64,000 bases of DNA, taken from the NCBI GenBank assembly GCA_021773075.1, contig JAJFKT010000014.1, positions 62,001 to 126,000 of the forward strand, written 5' to 3'. Of this stretch, positions 26,872 to 35,384 are shown piece after piece. The position numbers and the translations under genes are program-made. The notes beneath the pieces are model-generated. The model did no database searches. It worked only from the letters and a program-made list of their open reading frames with translations, and was not told the DNA's origin. This DNA is from Woeseiaceae bacterium. Lineage in GTDB: Bacteria; Pseudomonadota; Gammaproteobacteria; Steroidobacterales; Woeseiaceae. Within the stretch, counting starts at the first letter, position 1, and each line of letters starts with the position of its first letter.

Positions 26872-28926
26872 ATGCCTACTAAACTCGGAAACCTGGTACT
26901 TGACCAATGGGTCGACGGTGTCGGCGACGGCAACATATTGACAAGTGCCGTTGATGGCGAACCGGTCGCCAGCATAACAAGTGCAGGCCTGGACTTCGCC
27001 GACATGCTGAGTCATGCACGCAGTGTCGGCGGTTCGAACTTGCGCAAGCTCACCTTTCACGAGCGCGGAGAGATGCTTAAGGCGCTTGCCAAGTATTTGA
27101 TGGAACACAAGAAAGAGTTCTACGCCTTGTCGACCTCAACAGGCGCAACTCGTGCTGACAGTTGGGTGGATATCGATGGCGGAATATCGACCTTGTTTGT
27201 CTACTCCGGCAAGGGTCGGCGTGAAATGCCGAACGATTTCGTTTATCTCGATGGACCGCCAGAGCAAATCTCGAAGAACGGGACATTCACAGCGCAACAT
27301 ATTTTCACGCCAAAATTGGGTGCTGCGGTACACATCAACGCCTTCAATTTTCCCTGTTGGGGAATGCTGGAGAAGCTCGCGCCCACCTTACTTGCCGGCG
27401 TACCGGCTATCGTCAAGCCGGCATCAAGTACTGCCTATCTGACTGAGCTCATGGTCAAACGTATCAAAGCGAGCGGTATATTGCCGGATGGCGCGCTGCA
27501 ATTGATCTGCGGCAACGTTGGTGACTTGTTTGAGCATCTCAACTGTCAGGACACGATTGCTTTTACCGGGTCCAAGAATACGGCTGAGTTCCTGCAACAA
27601 CATCCAAGAGTCGTGGCGGAGTCAGTGGCATTTACGGCTGAGACTGATTCACTAAACTCATCAATCCTGGGCCCGGACGCAGTACCCGGTACTCCTGAGT
27701 TTGATCTCTTCATCAAAGAAGTTACTCGCGAGATGACGAGCAAAGCGGGCCAAAAGTGCACCGCGATACGCCGCATAATTGCGCCCTCGGCGACCGCCGG
27801 TGAGGTCGTCGAAGCGCTTTCCTCTGCGCTCGGCGAAATTCGTATCGGAAACCCCGGTAACAAAGATGTCGATATGGGGGCACTGGCGAGTCAGGGACAG
27901 CGCGATGAAGTTCGCGACCGTGTTGCGGAATTATCACGCGAAGCCAATGTGGTGTACGGTGGCAATGACGACTTTGACGTCCTGGATGCTGACGCCACCA
28001 AGGGCGCGTTTTTCATGCCAACTCTGCTGCATTGCGAAAAACCGATGACCTCAAAGGCAGTGCATGCGGTCGAGGCCTTCGGTCCGGTAAGTACTGTATT
28101 GCCGTACAAGAATATCAATGAGGCAATCGAATTATCTCGTCTGGGCGAAGGCAGCCTCGCCGGTTCTATCATCACGAACGACAACAGTGTGGCGCGGGAA
28201 CTGGTACTTGGAACGGCCGCCTATCATGGCCGTATGGTGGTTATTAATCGTCATTGCGCTGCCGAGTCGACCGGCCACGGCTCCCCTCTTCCACATCTTA
28301 TCCATGGTGGCCCTGGCCGCGCCGGTGGTGGAGAGGAAATGGGTGGTATCCGTGGTGTGTTGCACTACATGCAGCGGACTGCTGTGCAGGGATCACCCGA
28401 GACTCTGACCACAATCGGTAATCGCTGGATTCGCGGTGCGGATGAAAATGACCCGGGCGTTCACCCGTTTCGCAAGACTTTCGAGCAACTCGCGATCGGC
28501 GACACATTGCTAACAGACTCACGCGAAGTGACCCTCGAGGACATTGAGCATTTTGCTGAATTTACCGGCGACAACTTTTACGCACACATGGACGAAGAAG
28601 CTGCAGCAAAAAATCCTTTCTTTGACGGTCGGGTGGCACACGGTTACCTGATTCTTTCGTTCGCCGCGGGCCTTTTCGTCGACCCGGACTTTGGTCCGGT
28701 GCTTGCCAACTACGGCGTCGATGAATTGCGTTTTGCACAACCTGTCAATTATGGCGACACATTGCGAGTTCGTCTGTGCTGCAAACAGAAAACACTGCGA
28801 GCGGGCACTGGATACGGCGAGGTCCGTTGGGACTCAGAGGTTAGCAATCAAGATGGCGATGTTGTTGCGCAGTACGATGTGCTGACGATGGTGGCAACGG
28901 ATGAGCACTGGGCCTCGGTCAACTAG
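26872..28926 (+). CDS. paaZ: bifunctional PaaZ: oxepin-CoA hydrolase / semialdehyde dehydrogenase
   Basis: 684 residues from the ATG at 26872 (E. coli PaaZ 681). The N-terminal aldehyde dehydrogenase (about 1-520) has the catalytic Glu257 in 'VAFTAETDS' and Cys296 in '[12 protein letters not shown]'. The C-terminal MaoC-type hydratase (about 550-684) has the Asp/His pair in '[13 protein letters not shown]' and '[12 protein letters not shown]'. It opens the oxepin-CoA ring and oxidises the resulting aldehyde, the step after PaaG isomerisation. paaG, F, H, J and K are not in the window. It converges on an lrp-type gene with a 7-base gap. Confidence 0.95.
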   Translation: MPTKLGNLVLDQWVDGVGDGNILTSAVDGEPVASITSAGLDFADMLSHARSVGGSNLRKLTFHERGEMLKALAKYLMEHKKEFYALSTSTGATRADSWVDIDGGISTLFVYSGKGRREMPNDFVYLDGPPEQISKNGTFTAQHIFTPKLGAAVHINAFNFPCWGMLEKLAPTLLAGVPAIVKPASSTAYLTELMVKRIKASGILPDGALQLICGNVGDLFEHLNCQDTIAFTGSKNTAEFLQQHPRVVAESVAFTAETDSLNSSILGPDAVPGTPEFDLFIKEVTREMTSKAGQKCTAIRRIIAPSATAGEVVEALSSALGEIRIGNPGNKDVDMGALASQGQRDEVRDRVAELSREANVVYGGNDDFDVLDADATKGAFFMPTLLHCEKPMTSKAVHAVEAFGPVSTVLPYKNINEAIELSRLGEGSLAGSIITNDNSVARELVLGTAAYHGRMVVINRHCAAESTGHGSPLPHLIHGGPGRAGGGEEMGGIRGVLHYMQRTAVQGSPETLTTIGNRWIRGADENDPGVHPFRKTFEQLAIGDTLLTDSREVTLEDIEHFAEFTGDNFYAHMDEEAAAKNPFFDGRVAHGYLILSFAAGLFVDPDFGPVLANYGVDELRFAQPVNYGDTLRVRLCCKQKTLRAGTGYGEVRWDSEVSNQDGDVVAQYDVLTMVATDEHWASVN

Positions 28927-28933
28927 CAGCCTG

Positions 28934-29398
28934 CTAGACCCGAAACGGCAATGCTGTATCTGATTTGATTTCCTTGAGTACGATGTTGGACCGCACCTGG
29001 GAGACGCCGGGCAGCTTGAATATAAAATCATCGAGAAACAGGTTGTAGGCATCCATGTCTTCGACGACCACTCGGAGATGGAAGTCTGCCTCACCGCTGG
29101 TCGCGAAACACTCCAGAACCTCCGGGTGGCGAGAGACTTCGCGTATGAACTGGTCAACGTTTTTTTGCTCATGTCGTGCCAGCGACACGTGCACCATTGA
29201 CGCTAAACCAAAGCCCGCTTTCTTTGCATTGATGATGACCGCATAGCGCTCGATAACGCCGTCGTTTTCGAGCGCCTTTACCCGACGCCAGCAAGCGGAG
29301 GTCGACATTCCGATTTTATCCGCCAATTCCTGCACGGTAATACGACTGTCTCGCTGCAGTTCGGCAAGCAATTGTCGATCTTTGATCGTCAGGGCCAT
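28934..29398 (-). CDS. Lrp/AsnC family transcriptional regulator
   Basis: 154 residues: N-terminal helix-turn-helix ('TVQELADKIGMSTSACWRRVKAL', about 18-42) and a C-terminal RAM ligand-binding domain ('HPEVLECFATSGEADFHLRVVV', 'LPGVSQVRSNIVLKEIK'). Lrp-type proteins sense amino acids. It is divergent from the indolepyruvate:ferredoxin-oxidoreductase-like gene with a 130-base gap. I infer it responds to an aromatic or branched amino acid and controls that gene and itself, as in many Lrp-IOR pairs. Confidence 0.93.
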   Translation of the reverse strand: MALTIKDRQLLAELQRDSRITVQELADKIGMSTSACWRRVKALENDGVIERYAVIINAKKAGFGLASMVHVSLARHEQKNVDQFIREVSRHPEVLECFATSGEADFHLRVVVEDMDAYNLFLDDFIFKLPGVSQVRSNIVLKEIKSDTALPFRV

Positions 29399-29429
29399 AT
29401 TTCATTCCACTCGAACAACCGGAATATTT

Positions 29430-29454
29430 TACCGATTTTTTCTTTAAAACGGTA
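29430..29454. promoter_or_regulatory. A/T-rich inverted repeat between lrp-type gene and IOR gene
   Basis: TACCGATTTT and AAAACGGTA form an interrupted inverted repeat across the divergent gap, next to further T-tracts following CCGA at 29461-29468. Phased A/T tracts with flanking CG are common in Lrp-family sites. It lies close to the start of the lrp-type gene, which would suit autoregulation. Confidence 0.4.
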
Positions 29455-29528
29455 CTTTTTTCCGATTTCTGTGATAAACGGGGGATGAAAGGCATCGATA
29501 CCCGCGCAATATCTGCGACACTGCGCGC

Positions 29529-32500
29529 ATGAGCTTTCCCCTCGATAACTACGAACTCGACGATCGCTATCGACGTGAATCCGGGCGGGTTTTCCTGACC
29601 GGAACTCAGGCTCTTGTGCGAATTCCACTCATGCAGCGAACCATAGACGTGGCGGCAGGACTCAACACGGCTGGTTTTATCAGTGGCTACCGCGGCTCGC
29701 CACTGGGCGGAGTTGATCAGGAGCTCTGGCGAGCCAAACAATTTCTTGACGAAAACAACATCGAATTTCTTCCAGCCGTCAACGAAGATCTTGCAGCCAC
29801 TGCGGTGCTGGGTTCCCAACAGGTTGAAACGGATCCTGATCGCAATGTCGACGGCGTATTCGGCATCTGGTATGGCAAAGGTCCGGGTGTTGACCGCGCT
29901 GGCGACGCGCTAAAACACGGGAATGCCTATGGCAGCTCGCCGCATGGCGGCGTATTGGTCGTAGCCGGCGACGATCATGGTTGCGTATCATCATCCATGC
30001 CGCATCAATCCGACGTCGCATTCATGACATTCATGATGCCAAATCTGAATCCGTCCAGTGTCGCGGAATATATCGAGTTCGGCCTCTACGGTCTCGCGCT
30101 GTCGCGATTTTCAGGCATGTGGGTTGGCTTCAAGGCCATCTCAGAAACCGTTGAATCCGCCATGTCAGTGGAATTAGCGCCGTATCCGCAGTTCGTCATT
30201 CCAGAAAGCTACCAGCCTCCCAAAGAAGGTCTGCACTATCGCTGGCCGGATTTCCCGGGCCCGCAGATTGAGGAAAGACTAGAGAACAAAAAAGCGGCAA
30301 CGCTGGCTTTCGCCGCAGCGAATCCGATAGACAGACGAATCTTTGATGTCCCCGTTGCTCGCTTCGGCATTGTCACTACGGGCAAGGCGCACCTCGACCT
30401 CATGGAGGCATTGCGCTTACTCGGCATTGATGCCAGCAACGCCGGCAAGATCGGTATTGATGTCTACAAAGTCGGGCTGGTTTGGCCACTGGAACCGAAC
30501 GGCGCCCTGGAGTTTGTGAAGAGCAAACACGAGGTTCTGGTCGTCGAAGAAAAGCGCGGCATTATCGAAAGCCAGTTCAAAGAACATTTTTACGATTACC
30601 CGGGCCGCAAACCGAAACGCATGGTTGGCAAGGAAGACGAAGAAGGTAATCGTCTGGTTCCATGGGTTGGCGAGCTCTCGCCTGTACAGCTTGCGGAGAT
30701 CGTTGCACGACGTCTGGATCACGAATTTGGGGGCAATACCTACACTCGGCGTGCACGCGCTCTTTCCGAGGACCGCGGCGCCAGCATCGAAATCGGTGGC
30801 GCAAAGCGGATGCCTTACTTCTGCTCTGGATGTCCGCACAATTCGTCAACCAAGGTACCCGAGGGCTCGAAGGCGCTCGCAGGCATAGGCTGCCATTTCA
30901 TGGTCAGCTGGATGGATCGCGACACAGACGGTTTAATCCAAATGGGTGGCGAGGGTGTTAACTGGATTGCGCGCTCAAAATTCAACGGCGGTAAACATAT
31001 TTTTCAAAACCTGGGTGACGGTACCTTCTATCACTCCGGTTCACTCGCCATTCGTCAGGCGATCGCGGCAAACACAAACATCACGTTCAAGATTCTCTAT
31101 AACGACGCCGTCGCGATGACGGGTGGTCAACCCGTCGATGGCCCGATTTCCGTTGAGGCTATCGCGCATATGGTGCGCTCCGAAGGCGCGGATCGTATTG
31201 CGCTGGTGTCCGATGAACCCGAAGTTTTCGATGCGAGCGCGTTTCCGCTCGGTATGACGATTTCTCATCGACGTGAAATGGATAGCGTGCAACGCGAATT
31301 ACGCGATATCGACGGCGTCACCATTCTCATTTACGCGCAAACCTGCGCCACCGAGAAACGACGACGACGCAAGCGTGGTGAGATGCCTGACCCCAAGAAG
31401 TTTGTCGTAATCAATGACCTCGTTTGCGAAGGTTGCGGCGACTGCTCCGTGGAATCCAATTGTCTCTCGGTTGTACCAAAAGAAACACCGTTCGGTCGTA
31501 AACGGCAAATCGATCAAAACACCTGTAACAAGGACTTCTCCTGCGTCAACGGGTTTTGCCCGAGCTTCGTTACCGTTGAAGGTGATGTTGCGCGGCAAAA
31601 ACTGTTCGATCCGGCGAGTCCGGTTATCACTTCTCCGAACAACGCGCTACCACCCCCTGAGATACCGTCGACGGGGCCTTGCTTTGACCTGTTGGTCACG
31701 GGCGTTGGCGGTACCGGCGTTATAACGATTGGCGCCCTAATCACGATGGCTGCTCACCTCGAAGGCAAGGGTGCCAGCGTGCTCGACTTTATGGGTTTCG
31801 CACAGAAGTTCGGCCCCGTTCTCAGCTACATTCGGATTGCACCAAGTCCGGCCGAGATTAATCAAGTGCGAATTGAGCCTGCTCGTGCTGATGCGCTGAT
31901 AGGTTGCGACCTGGTTGTCAGTTCATCACCTAAAGCGTCCGTGACATACAGCAAGAATCACACCCGCGCAGTCGTGAATAGCGCAGAGATGCTGACCGCG
32001 GATTTCGTCAAGCACCGCGATGCTAGTCTGCGCGTCGACGACAGAATTCAGGCAATCAGCGACACCATTGGCGCGGCCAATCTGTCGACTCTAAACGCCA
32101 ATAATCTGGCTGAGGAACTGATGGGAGATACCATCTACGCGAATGTGCTGCTGCTTGGTTATGCATGGCAGAGTGGCCTCGTACCGGTGTCTCTGACGGC
32201 ACTAATGCGTGCAATCGAACTCAACGCTGTCGCAGTTGAAAATAACAAACATGCGTTCGCATGGGGACGATTAGCCGCAACTGATCCAGGACAGATAGAA
32301 CGTGCGCTGAACCGGGAAAGCAGCGACGATACCTCGATCGAAGCGATTATTTCGCGACGCAAAGCGTTTCTGGTCGATTATCAGAATGACGCGCTTGCCG
32401 ATCGTTACGAAACATTATTGCGACGTGTTCTGGAAACCGAGACCGATTTCGGTGGGAGCGGACAATTTACAGACGCCGTCGCGCGCAGCTATTTCAAGCT

Positions 32501-32966
32501 ATTGAGCTACAAGGACGAATACGAGGTGGCTCGTTTGCACACTCGAAAAGAATTTATCGACTCGGTACGCACGCAGTTCGGAGCAAAGGCGAAATTTCGT
32601 TTCCATCTCGCTCCACCAATATTAAATGGCGGAACCGATGCTCGCGGGCGCCCGAGAAAAAAGGAATTCGGCGCCTGGATGTTGCCGGTATTCAGAATAC
32701 TGGCAGCGATGCGTGGCCTTCGCGGTAGCGCATTCGATCTTTTCGGTCGAAGCGCGGAACGTCGCATGGAACGCGAACTCATTGTTGAATTTGAGCAATT
32801 GCTCGAACGATTGTTACCGCATATTGGGGAGCGACATCAAGCGGCCACCGAGCTCGTCCAACTCTATATGAACATCCGTGGCTACGGCCCAGTCAAAGAG
32901 CAGTCTGCAGATCAGGTGCGCCGCCAGATAGCCGAAGACTCGCGCGATTTCATTTTCGAGGAATAA
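29529..32966 (+). CDS. indolepyruvate:ferredoxin oxidoreductase family protein (fused)
   Basis: 1145 residues, the size of single-chain IOR-like enzymes. N-terminal pyrophosphate/PORA-like region ('GFISGYRGSPLGGVDQEL'), a Cys cluster 'CSGCPHNSSTKVPEG' near 432, the thiamine-diphosphate site 'LGDGTFYHSGSLA' near 496, a Cys-rich iron-sulfur segment ('VCEGCGDCSVESNCL', then 'CNKDFSCVNGFCP') around 633-675, the gamma domain 'GVGGTGVITIGALI' near 722, and a C-terminal DUF6537-type region. Family members decarboxylate aryl- or branched-chain 2-oxoacids to acyl-CoA. Indolepyruvate or phenylpyruvate would be plausible: the latter would give phenylacetyl-CoA for the adjacent paa genes, which is an inference. 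Confidence 0.93.
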   Translation: MSFPLDNYELDDRYRRESGRVFLTGTQALVRIPLMQRTIDVAAGLNTAGFISGYRGSPLGGVDQELWRAKQFLDENNIEFLPAVNEDLAATAVLGSQQVETDPDRNVDGVFGIWYGKGPGVDRAGDALKHGNAYGSSPHGGVLVVAGDDHGCVSSSMPHQSDVAFMTFMMPNLNPSSVAEYIEFGLYGLALSRFSGMWVGFKAISETVESAMSVELAPYPQFVIPESYQPPKEGLHYRWPDFPGPQIEERLENKKAATLAFAAANPIDRRIFDVPVARFGIVTTGKAHLDLMEALRLLGIDASNAGKIGIDVYKVGLVWPLEPNGALEFVKSKHEVLVVEEKRGIIESQFKEHFYDYPGRKPKRMVGKEDEEGNRLVPWVGELSPVQLAEIVARRLDHEFGGNTYTRRARALSEDRGASIEIGGAKRMPYFCSGCPHNSSTKVPEGSKALAGIGCHFMVSWMDRDTDGLIQMGGEGVNWIARSKFNGGKHIFQNLGDGTFYHSGSLAIRQAIAANTNITFKILYNDAVAMTGGQPVDGPISVEAIAHMVRSEGADRIALVSDEPEVFDASAFPLGMTISHRREMDSVQRELRDIDGVTILIYAQTCATEKRRRRKRGEMPDPKKFVVINDLVCEGCGDCSVESNCLSVVPKETPFGRKRQIDQNTCNKDFSCVNGFCPSFVTVEGDVARQKLFDPASPVITSPNNALPPPEIPSTGPCFDLLVTGVGGTGVITIGALITMAAHLEGKGASVLDFMGFAQKFGPVLSYIRIAPSPAEINQVRIEPARADALIGCDLVVSSSPKASVTYSKNHTRAVVNSAEMLTADFVKHRDASLRVDDRIQAISDTIGAANLSTLNANNLAEELMGDTIYANVLLLGYAWQSGLVPVSLTALMRAIELNAVAVENNKHAFAWGRLAATDPGQIERALNRESSDDTSIEAIISRRKAFLVDYQNDALADRYETLLRRVLETETDFGGSGQFTDAVARSYFKLLSYKDEYEVARLHTRKEFIDSVRTQFGAKAKFRFHLAPPILNGGTDARGRPRKKEFGAWMLPVFRILAAMRGLRGSAFDLFGRSAERRMERELIVEFEQLLERLLPHIGERHQAATELVQLYMNIRGYGPVKEQSADQVRRQIAEDSRDFIFEE

Positions 32967-33014
32967 GGCTTTTTCATATTCATCGTGCCACCATTGCACG
33001 ATGAGGATTGCTTC

Positions 33015-34034
33015 ATGACCATCCAGTATGAATTCGACGTACGCCCCGATAACGGCAATACCATCAGTGTTGCTGAAGGAGTCGAGTGGCTGCGGATGCC
33101 ACTGCCGTTCGCTCTTAATCACATAAACTTGTGGTTGCTACGGGACGCGAGTCGCTGGGCGATTGTGGATACCGGCGTCGGCACCGCCGAAACAGAGAAC
33201 ATTTGGCACGGTGTTTTCACGGACGCGATGCAGAGTGATCCGGCATCGCATATCATCGCGACCCATTTACACCCGGACCACGTCGGCTGTGCCGGCTTTC
33301 TTGCCAGACATTTCGACGTCGATTTCTGGATGCCCCGCGATGAGTACCTGTTGTGTCGAATTCTCGTCGCCGACACCGGTCGAGACGCGCCACAGGAAGG
33401 CGTGAAATTCTATAAGGATGCCGGTTTTACAGACGAACAACTTAAGAGTTACCAGCACGTTTTTGGCATGTTCGGTAAATTCGTAACACCCCTGCCCGAG
33501 GCCTACGAGCGAATAAGCGATGGCGACAGCATGAAAATCGGCGGGCATAACTGGGAAGTCATTACAGGTGGTGGCCACTCTCCCGAGCATGCCTGCCTGT
33601 ACGATCGAGCGCGAAATCTGCTGATCGCGGGTGATCAGCTACTACCAACAATTTCGTCAAACGTTAGCGTCTGGCCAACCGAGCCACTCGCTAACCCGTT
33701 ATCAGACTGGTTCAAGTCACTGCGCAGGCTGCGTACGATCCTACCGGAGGACGTGCTCGTCCTGCCAGCGCATGGCAAGCCATTTCGTGGTGCATACGGA
33801 CGTCTGGACGCAATGGTCCAGGAGCATGAAGAGCGGCTCGACATACTTCGCGAATTTTGTGTTACACCGCGTCGAGCGGTGGATGTTTTCCCGGTACTCT
33901 TCAGATCAGAAATTGGCGACCGTAATCGCATCATGGCAACGGGCGAAGCGCTTTCGCACCTCAATTTTCTACTCAAGACCGGCGAGCTACAGGCTGAATA
34001 CCGGGATAGTGCGAACTGGTACCGAACGACGTAA
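33015..34034 (+). CDS. MBL-fold hydrolase, glyoxalase-II-like
   Basis: 339 residues from the ATG at 33015, which has GAGG eight bases upstream. The zinc site is H84-x-H86-x-D88-H89 in 'ATHLHPDHVGCAGFL', with later His in 'GGGHSPEHACLYD' and 'LPAHGKPFRG'. The C-terminal helical part with 'GRNRIMATGEALSHLNFL'-like segments is that of a widespread group often annotated as hydroxyacylglutathione hydrolase or acyl-CoA thioesterase-like. The exact substrate is unknown. It follows the IOR gene by 48 bases on the same strand, so a thioesterase role on its product would be reasonable but is inferred. Confidence 0.85.
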   Translation: MTIQYEFDVRPDNGNTISVAEGVEWLRMPLPFALNHINLWLLRDASRWAIVDTGVGTAETENIWHGVFTDAMQSDPASHIIATHLHPDHVGCAGFLARHFDVDFWMPRDEYLLCRILVADTGRDAPQEGVKFYKDAGFTDEQLKSYQHVFGMFGKFVTPLPEAYERISDGDSMKIGGHNWEVITGGGHSPEHACLYDRARNLLIAGDQLLPTISSNVSVWPTEPLANPLSDWFKSLRRLRTILPEDVLVLPAHGKPFRGAYGRLDAMVQEHEERLDILREFCVTPRRAVDVFPVLFRSEIGDRNRIMATGEALSHLNFLLKTGELQAEYRDSANWYRTT

Positions 34035-34051
34035 CAAATGGAAATTAAGCC

Positions 34052-34657
34052 ATGAATCGATTCATTAATTTCGTGAAAACAACTGCAATTGGTGGCCTGC
34101 TCGTTATTGTCCCAATCGCCATCGTTCTTTCTGTCCTTGCGCAGATTTTTTACAGTTTGTTTGCTCTGGCACAAAAGTTGGTGGCAGACATCGGGTTGGC
34201 TGTTAACGATGCGATATTGATCGTTGCGATCGCCTTGGTATCTCTGGTCGCCCTGTGTTTTTTTACTGGTCTGTTCGTTCGCACTCGGTTCGGCGAATCA
34301 TCGCGAAACTGGTTGAAACTGAACGTGGCACGGCGCATCCCCATGTACAACGCGATTGCCAGCCTCACCAATCGATTCGCTGGATTGGACGGCGACAAAT
34401 TTTCGCCGGTCGAAGTGGACCTCTTTAACTCGGATGCCCGTGCTATCGGATTCCTGATCGAAGAACTGCCAGACAATCGCTGCGCAGTATTCATACCATC
34501 TGCGCCGGTCGCTACCGTCGGCAAAATTTATGTTGTCCACTCCAGCAAATTGCTGCAGTTAAACGCGTCTGTCGCGGATACGATAACTGCGGTATCGCAA
34601 TGGGGCGTCGATACAAATGCCCTGTACACCAAAGTGAGCGACGACAGCACCGATTGA
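34052..34657 (+). CDS. DUF502 inner-membrane protein
   Basis: 201 residues. Two membrane helices (about 10-34 and 49-72) followed by the DUF502 soluble domain: 'ARRIPMYNAIASLTNRF', 'AIGFLIEELPDNRCAVFIPSAPVATVGKIYVV'. Members are found in many proteobacteria and plants (COV-like) and have no defined activity. It lies 17 bases after the MBL gene and is probably the last gene of that transcript. The next genes on its 3' side are convergent. Confidence 0.9.
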   Translation: MNRFINFVKTTAIGGLLVIVPIAIVLSVLAQIFYSLFALAQKLVADIGLAVNDAILIVAIALVSLVALCFFTGLFVRTRFGESSRNWLKLNVARRIPMYNAIASLTNRFAGLDGDKFSPVEVDLFNSDARAIGFLIEELPDNRCAVFIPSAPVATVGKIYVVHSSKLLQLNASVADTITAVSQWGVDTNALYTKVSDDSTD

Positions 34658-34687
34658 CTCGGTGCCGCCGTCGGCCCCGCAATCAAA

Positions 34688-34867
34688 TCAGGTTTGATCG
34701 TCTACCGCTGCTCCCGGTGCACATTCGGCGACACTCTTTATGCCGTTGCTGCAGCCGGCTTTCGCGCTGTAACCTTCGCTTCCGAGAATGTTCTGGCCAT
34801 TCGCGGCCTTCAGACGAAACCGAAATTCCCCTGCTTTGTCTTTATAATATTCAAATTTTCCAGGCAT
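34688..34867 (-). CDS. YegP/DUF1508-like small protein
   Basis: 59 residues, ATG at 34867 and TGA at 34690-34688. The sequence opens 'MPGKFEYYKDKAGEFRFRLK', continues 'AANGQNILGSEGYSAKAGCS' and then 'NGIKSVAECAPGAAVDDQT'. This is a single YegP (DUF1508) repeat: K-F-x-x-Y-x-D-x-x-G-x-x-R-x-R-L-x-A-x-N-G-x-x-I-x-x-S-E-G-Y, then N-G-I-x-S-V. YegP-family proteins often carry two such repeats; this carries one. Function is unknown, with proposed stress or DNA-related roles. It begins 11 bases after the dodecin stop on the same strand, so the pair is probably one operon. A weak GGAAAA precedes the start. Confidence 0.85.
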   Translation of the reverse strand: MPGKFEYYKDKAGEFRFRLKAANGQNILGSEGYSAKAGCSNGIKSVAECAPGAAVDDQT

Positions 34868-34878
34868 GCTGTTTTCCG

Positions 34879-35079
34879 TTATTTGATAACGAACGTAACT
34901 TTCATCGTGACACGGAAGGACTTGACCTCACCGTCGTCGACAACAACTTTTTGCTCTTTGATCCAGGCACCTTCGATCTTGTGCACTGTCTCAGCCATCT
35001 TCTTGATACCGCTGCGAATCGCATCTTCAAAACTCTTCGACGATGAAGCCGAGATTTCTGACGTTTTAGCTACACTCAT
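34879..35079 (-). CDS. dodecin flavoprotein
   Basis: 66 residues, the dodecin length. 'VAKTSEISASSSKSFEDAIRSGI' and 'ETVHKIEGAWIKEQKVVVDDGEVKSFRVTMKVTF' give the beta-alpha-beta-beta fold, with the Trp that stacks on paired flavins (in 'EGAWIKEQ'). Dodecins form hollow 12-mers that store or scavenge riboflavin, FMN or other flavins. A strong AAGGAG lies upstream. It sits beside a YegP-like gene. A link to the flavin demand of Nqr or the halogenase-like protein would be speculation. Confidence 0.95.
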   Translation of the reverse strand: MSVAKTSEISASSSKSFEDAIRSGIKKMAETVHKIEGAWIKEQKVVVDDGEVKSFRVTMKVTFVIK

Positions 35080-35119
35080 GATTTTCTCCTTGGTTTGCGT
35101 ACTTCAGTTTACAAATCAT

Positions 35120-35139
35120 CGCCGAATGTTCATTCGGCG
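35120..35139. repeat. short perfect inverted repeat upstream of dodecin gene
   Basis: CGCCGAATG and CATTCGGCG face each other with two bases between them. It lies 41-60 bases upstream of the dodecin start in the minus direction. There is no T-run on either side, so it is not a terminator. It may be an operator or an RNA hairpin at the 5' end of the dodecin transcript. Confidence 0.45.
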
Positions 35140-35220
35140 AGCTCCTGTGAAAGCGCCTCATTGTACTGCTTCGATATTGTTTTTTCTTCAAGTAGGCTTG
35201 GGCCTTGAGCGGACGGTCCT

Positions 35221-35355
35221 AAGTGCCCGGGAACCATTTCCGGTGCAGCCGTTGATGCCAATGGCTGTGAGTTGGATGGGGATAATGATGGAGTCGTTGA
35301 CCGACTCGACGAATGCCCGGACTCTGCTGCCGGCGTTCAGATTGACATCAAAGGA
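35221..35355 (+). pseudogene. thrombospondin type-3 / OmpA-like repeat remnant
   Basis: In plus frame the codons read 'KCPGTISGAAVDANGCELDG' and then 'DNDGVVDRLDECPDSAAGVQ', ending in 'IDIKGG'. This is the classic calcium-binding D-x-D-x-D-G-V-x-D-x-x-D-x-C-P pattern of TSP3 repeats found before OmpA domains in outer-membrane proteins. A TGA lies four codons before the first Lys and no start or ribosome site is visible; the frame then runs through a terminator hairpin. I read it as the last part of a larger protein that has been deleted. A sequencing error is less likely because too little of the protein is left. Confidence 0.6.
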
Positions 35356-35356
35356 G

Positions 35357-35384
35357 GCGCGCGGTGTAAACCGCGCGCTTTTTT
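35357..35384 (+). terminator. rho-independent terminator, plus strand
   Basis: GCGCGCGG, loop TGTAAA, CCGCGCGC, then six T: a strong GC stem with a U-tract in the plus direction. It follows the TSP3 remnant and would have ended that lost gene. It also overlaps the last two codons/stop of the convergent GGDEF-EAL gene (3' end at 35383). Confidence 0.85.

Noticed and set aside
28923..28937. Palindrome CTAGCAGCCTGCTAG at the end of paaZ
   Set aside because: It covers both convergent stop codons but has a one-base centre and no T-run, so it cannot be called a terminator; probably chance.
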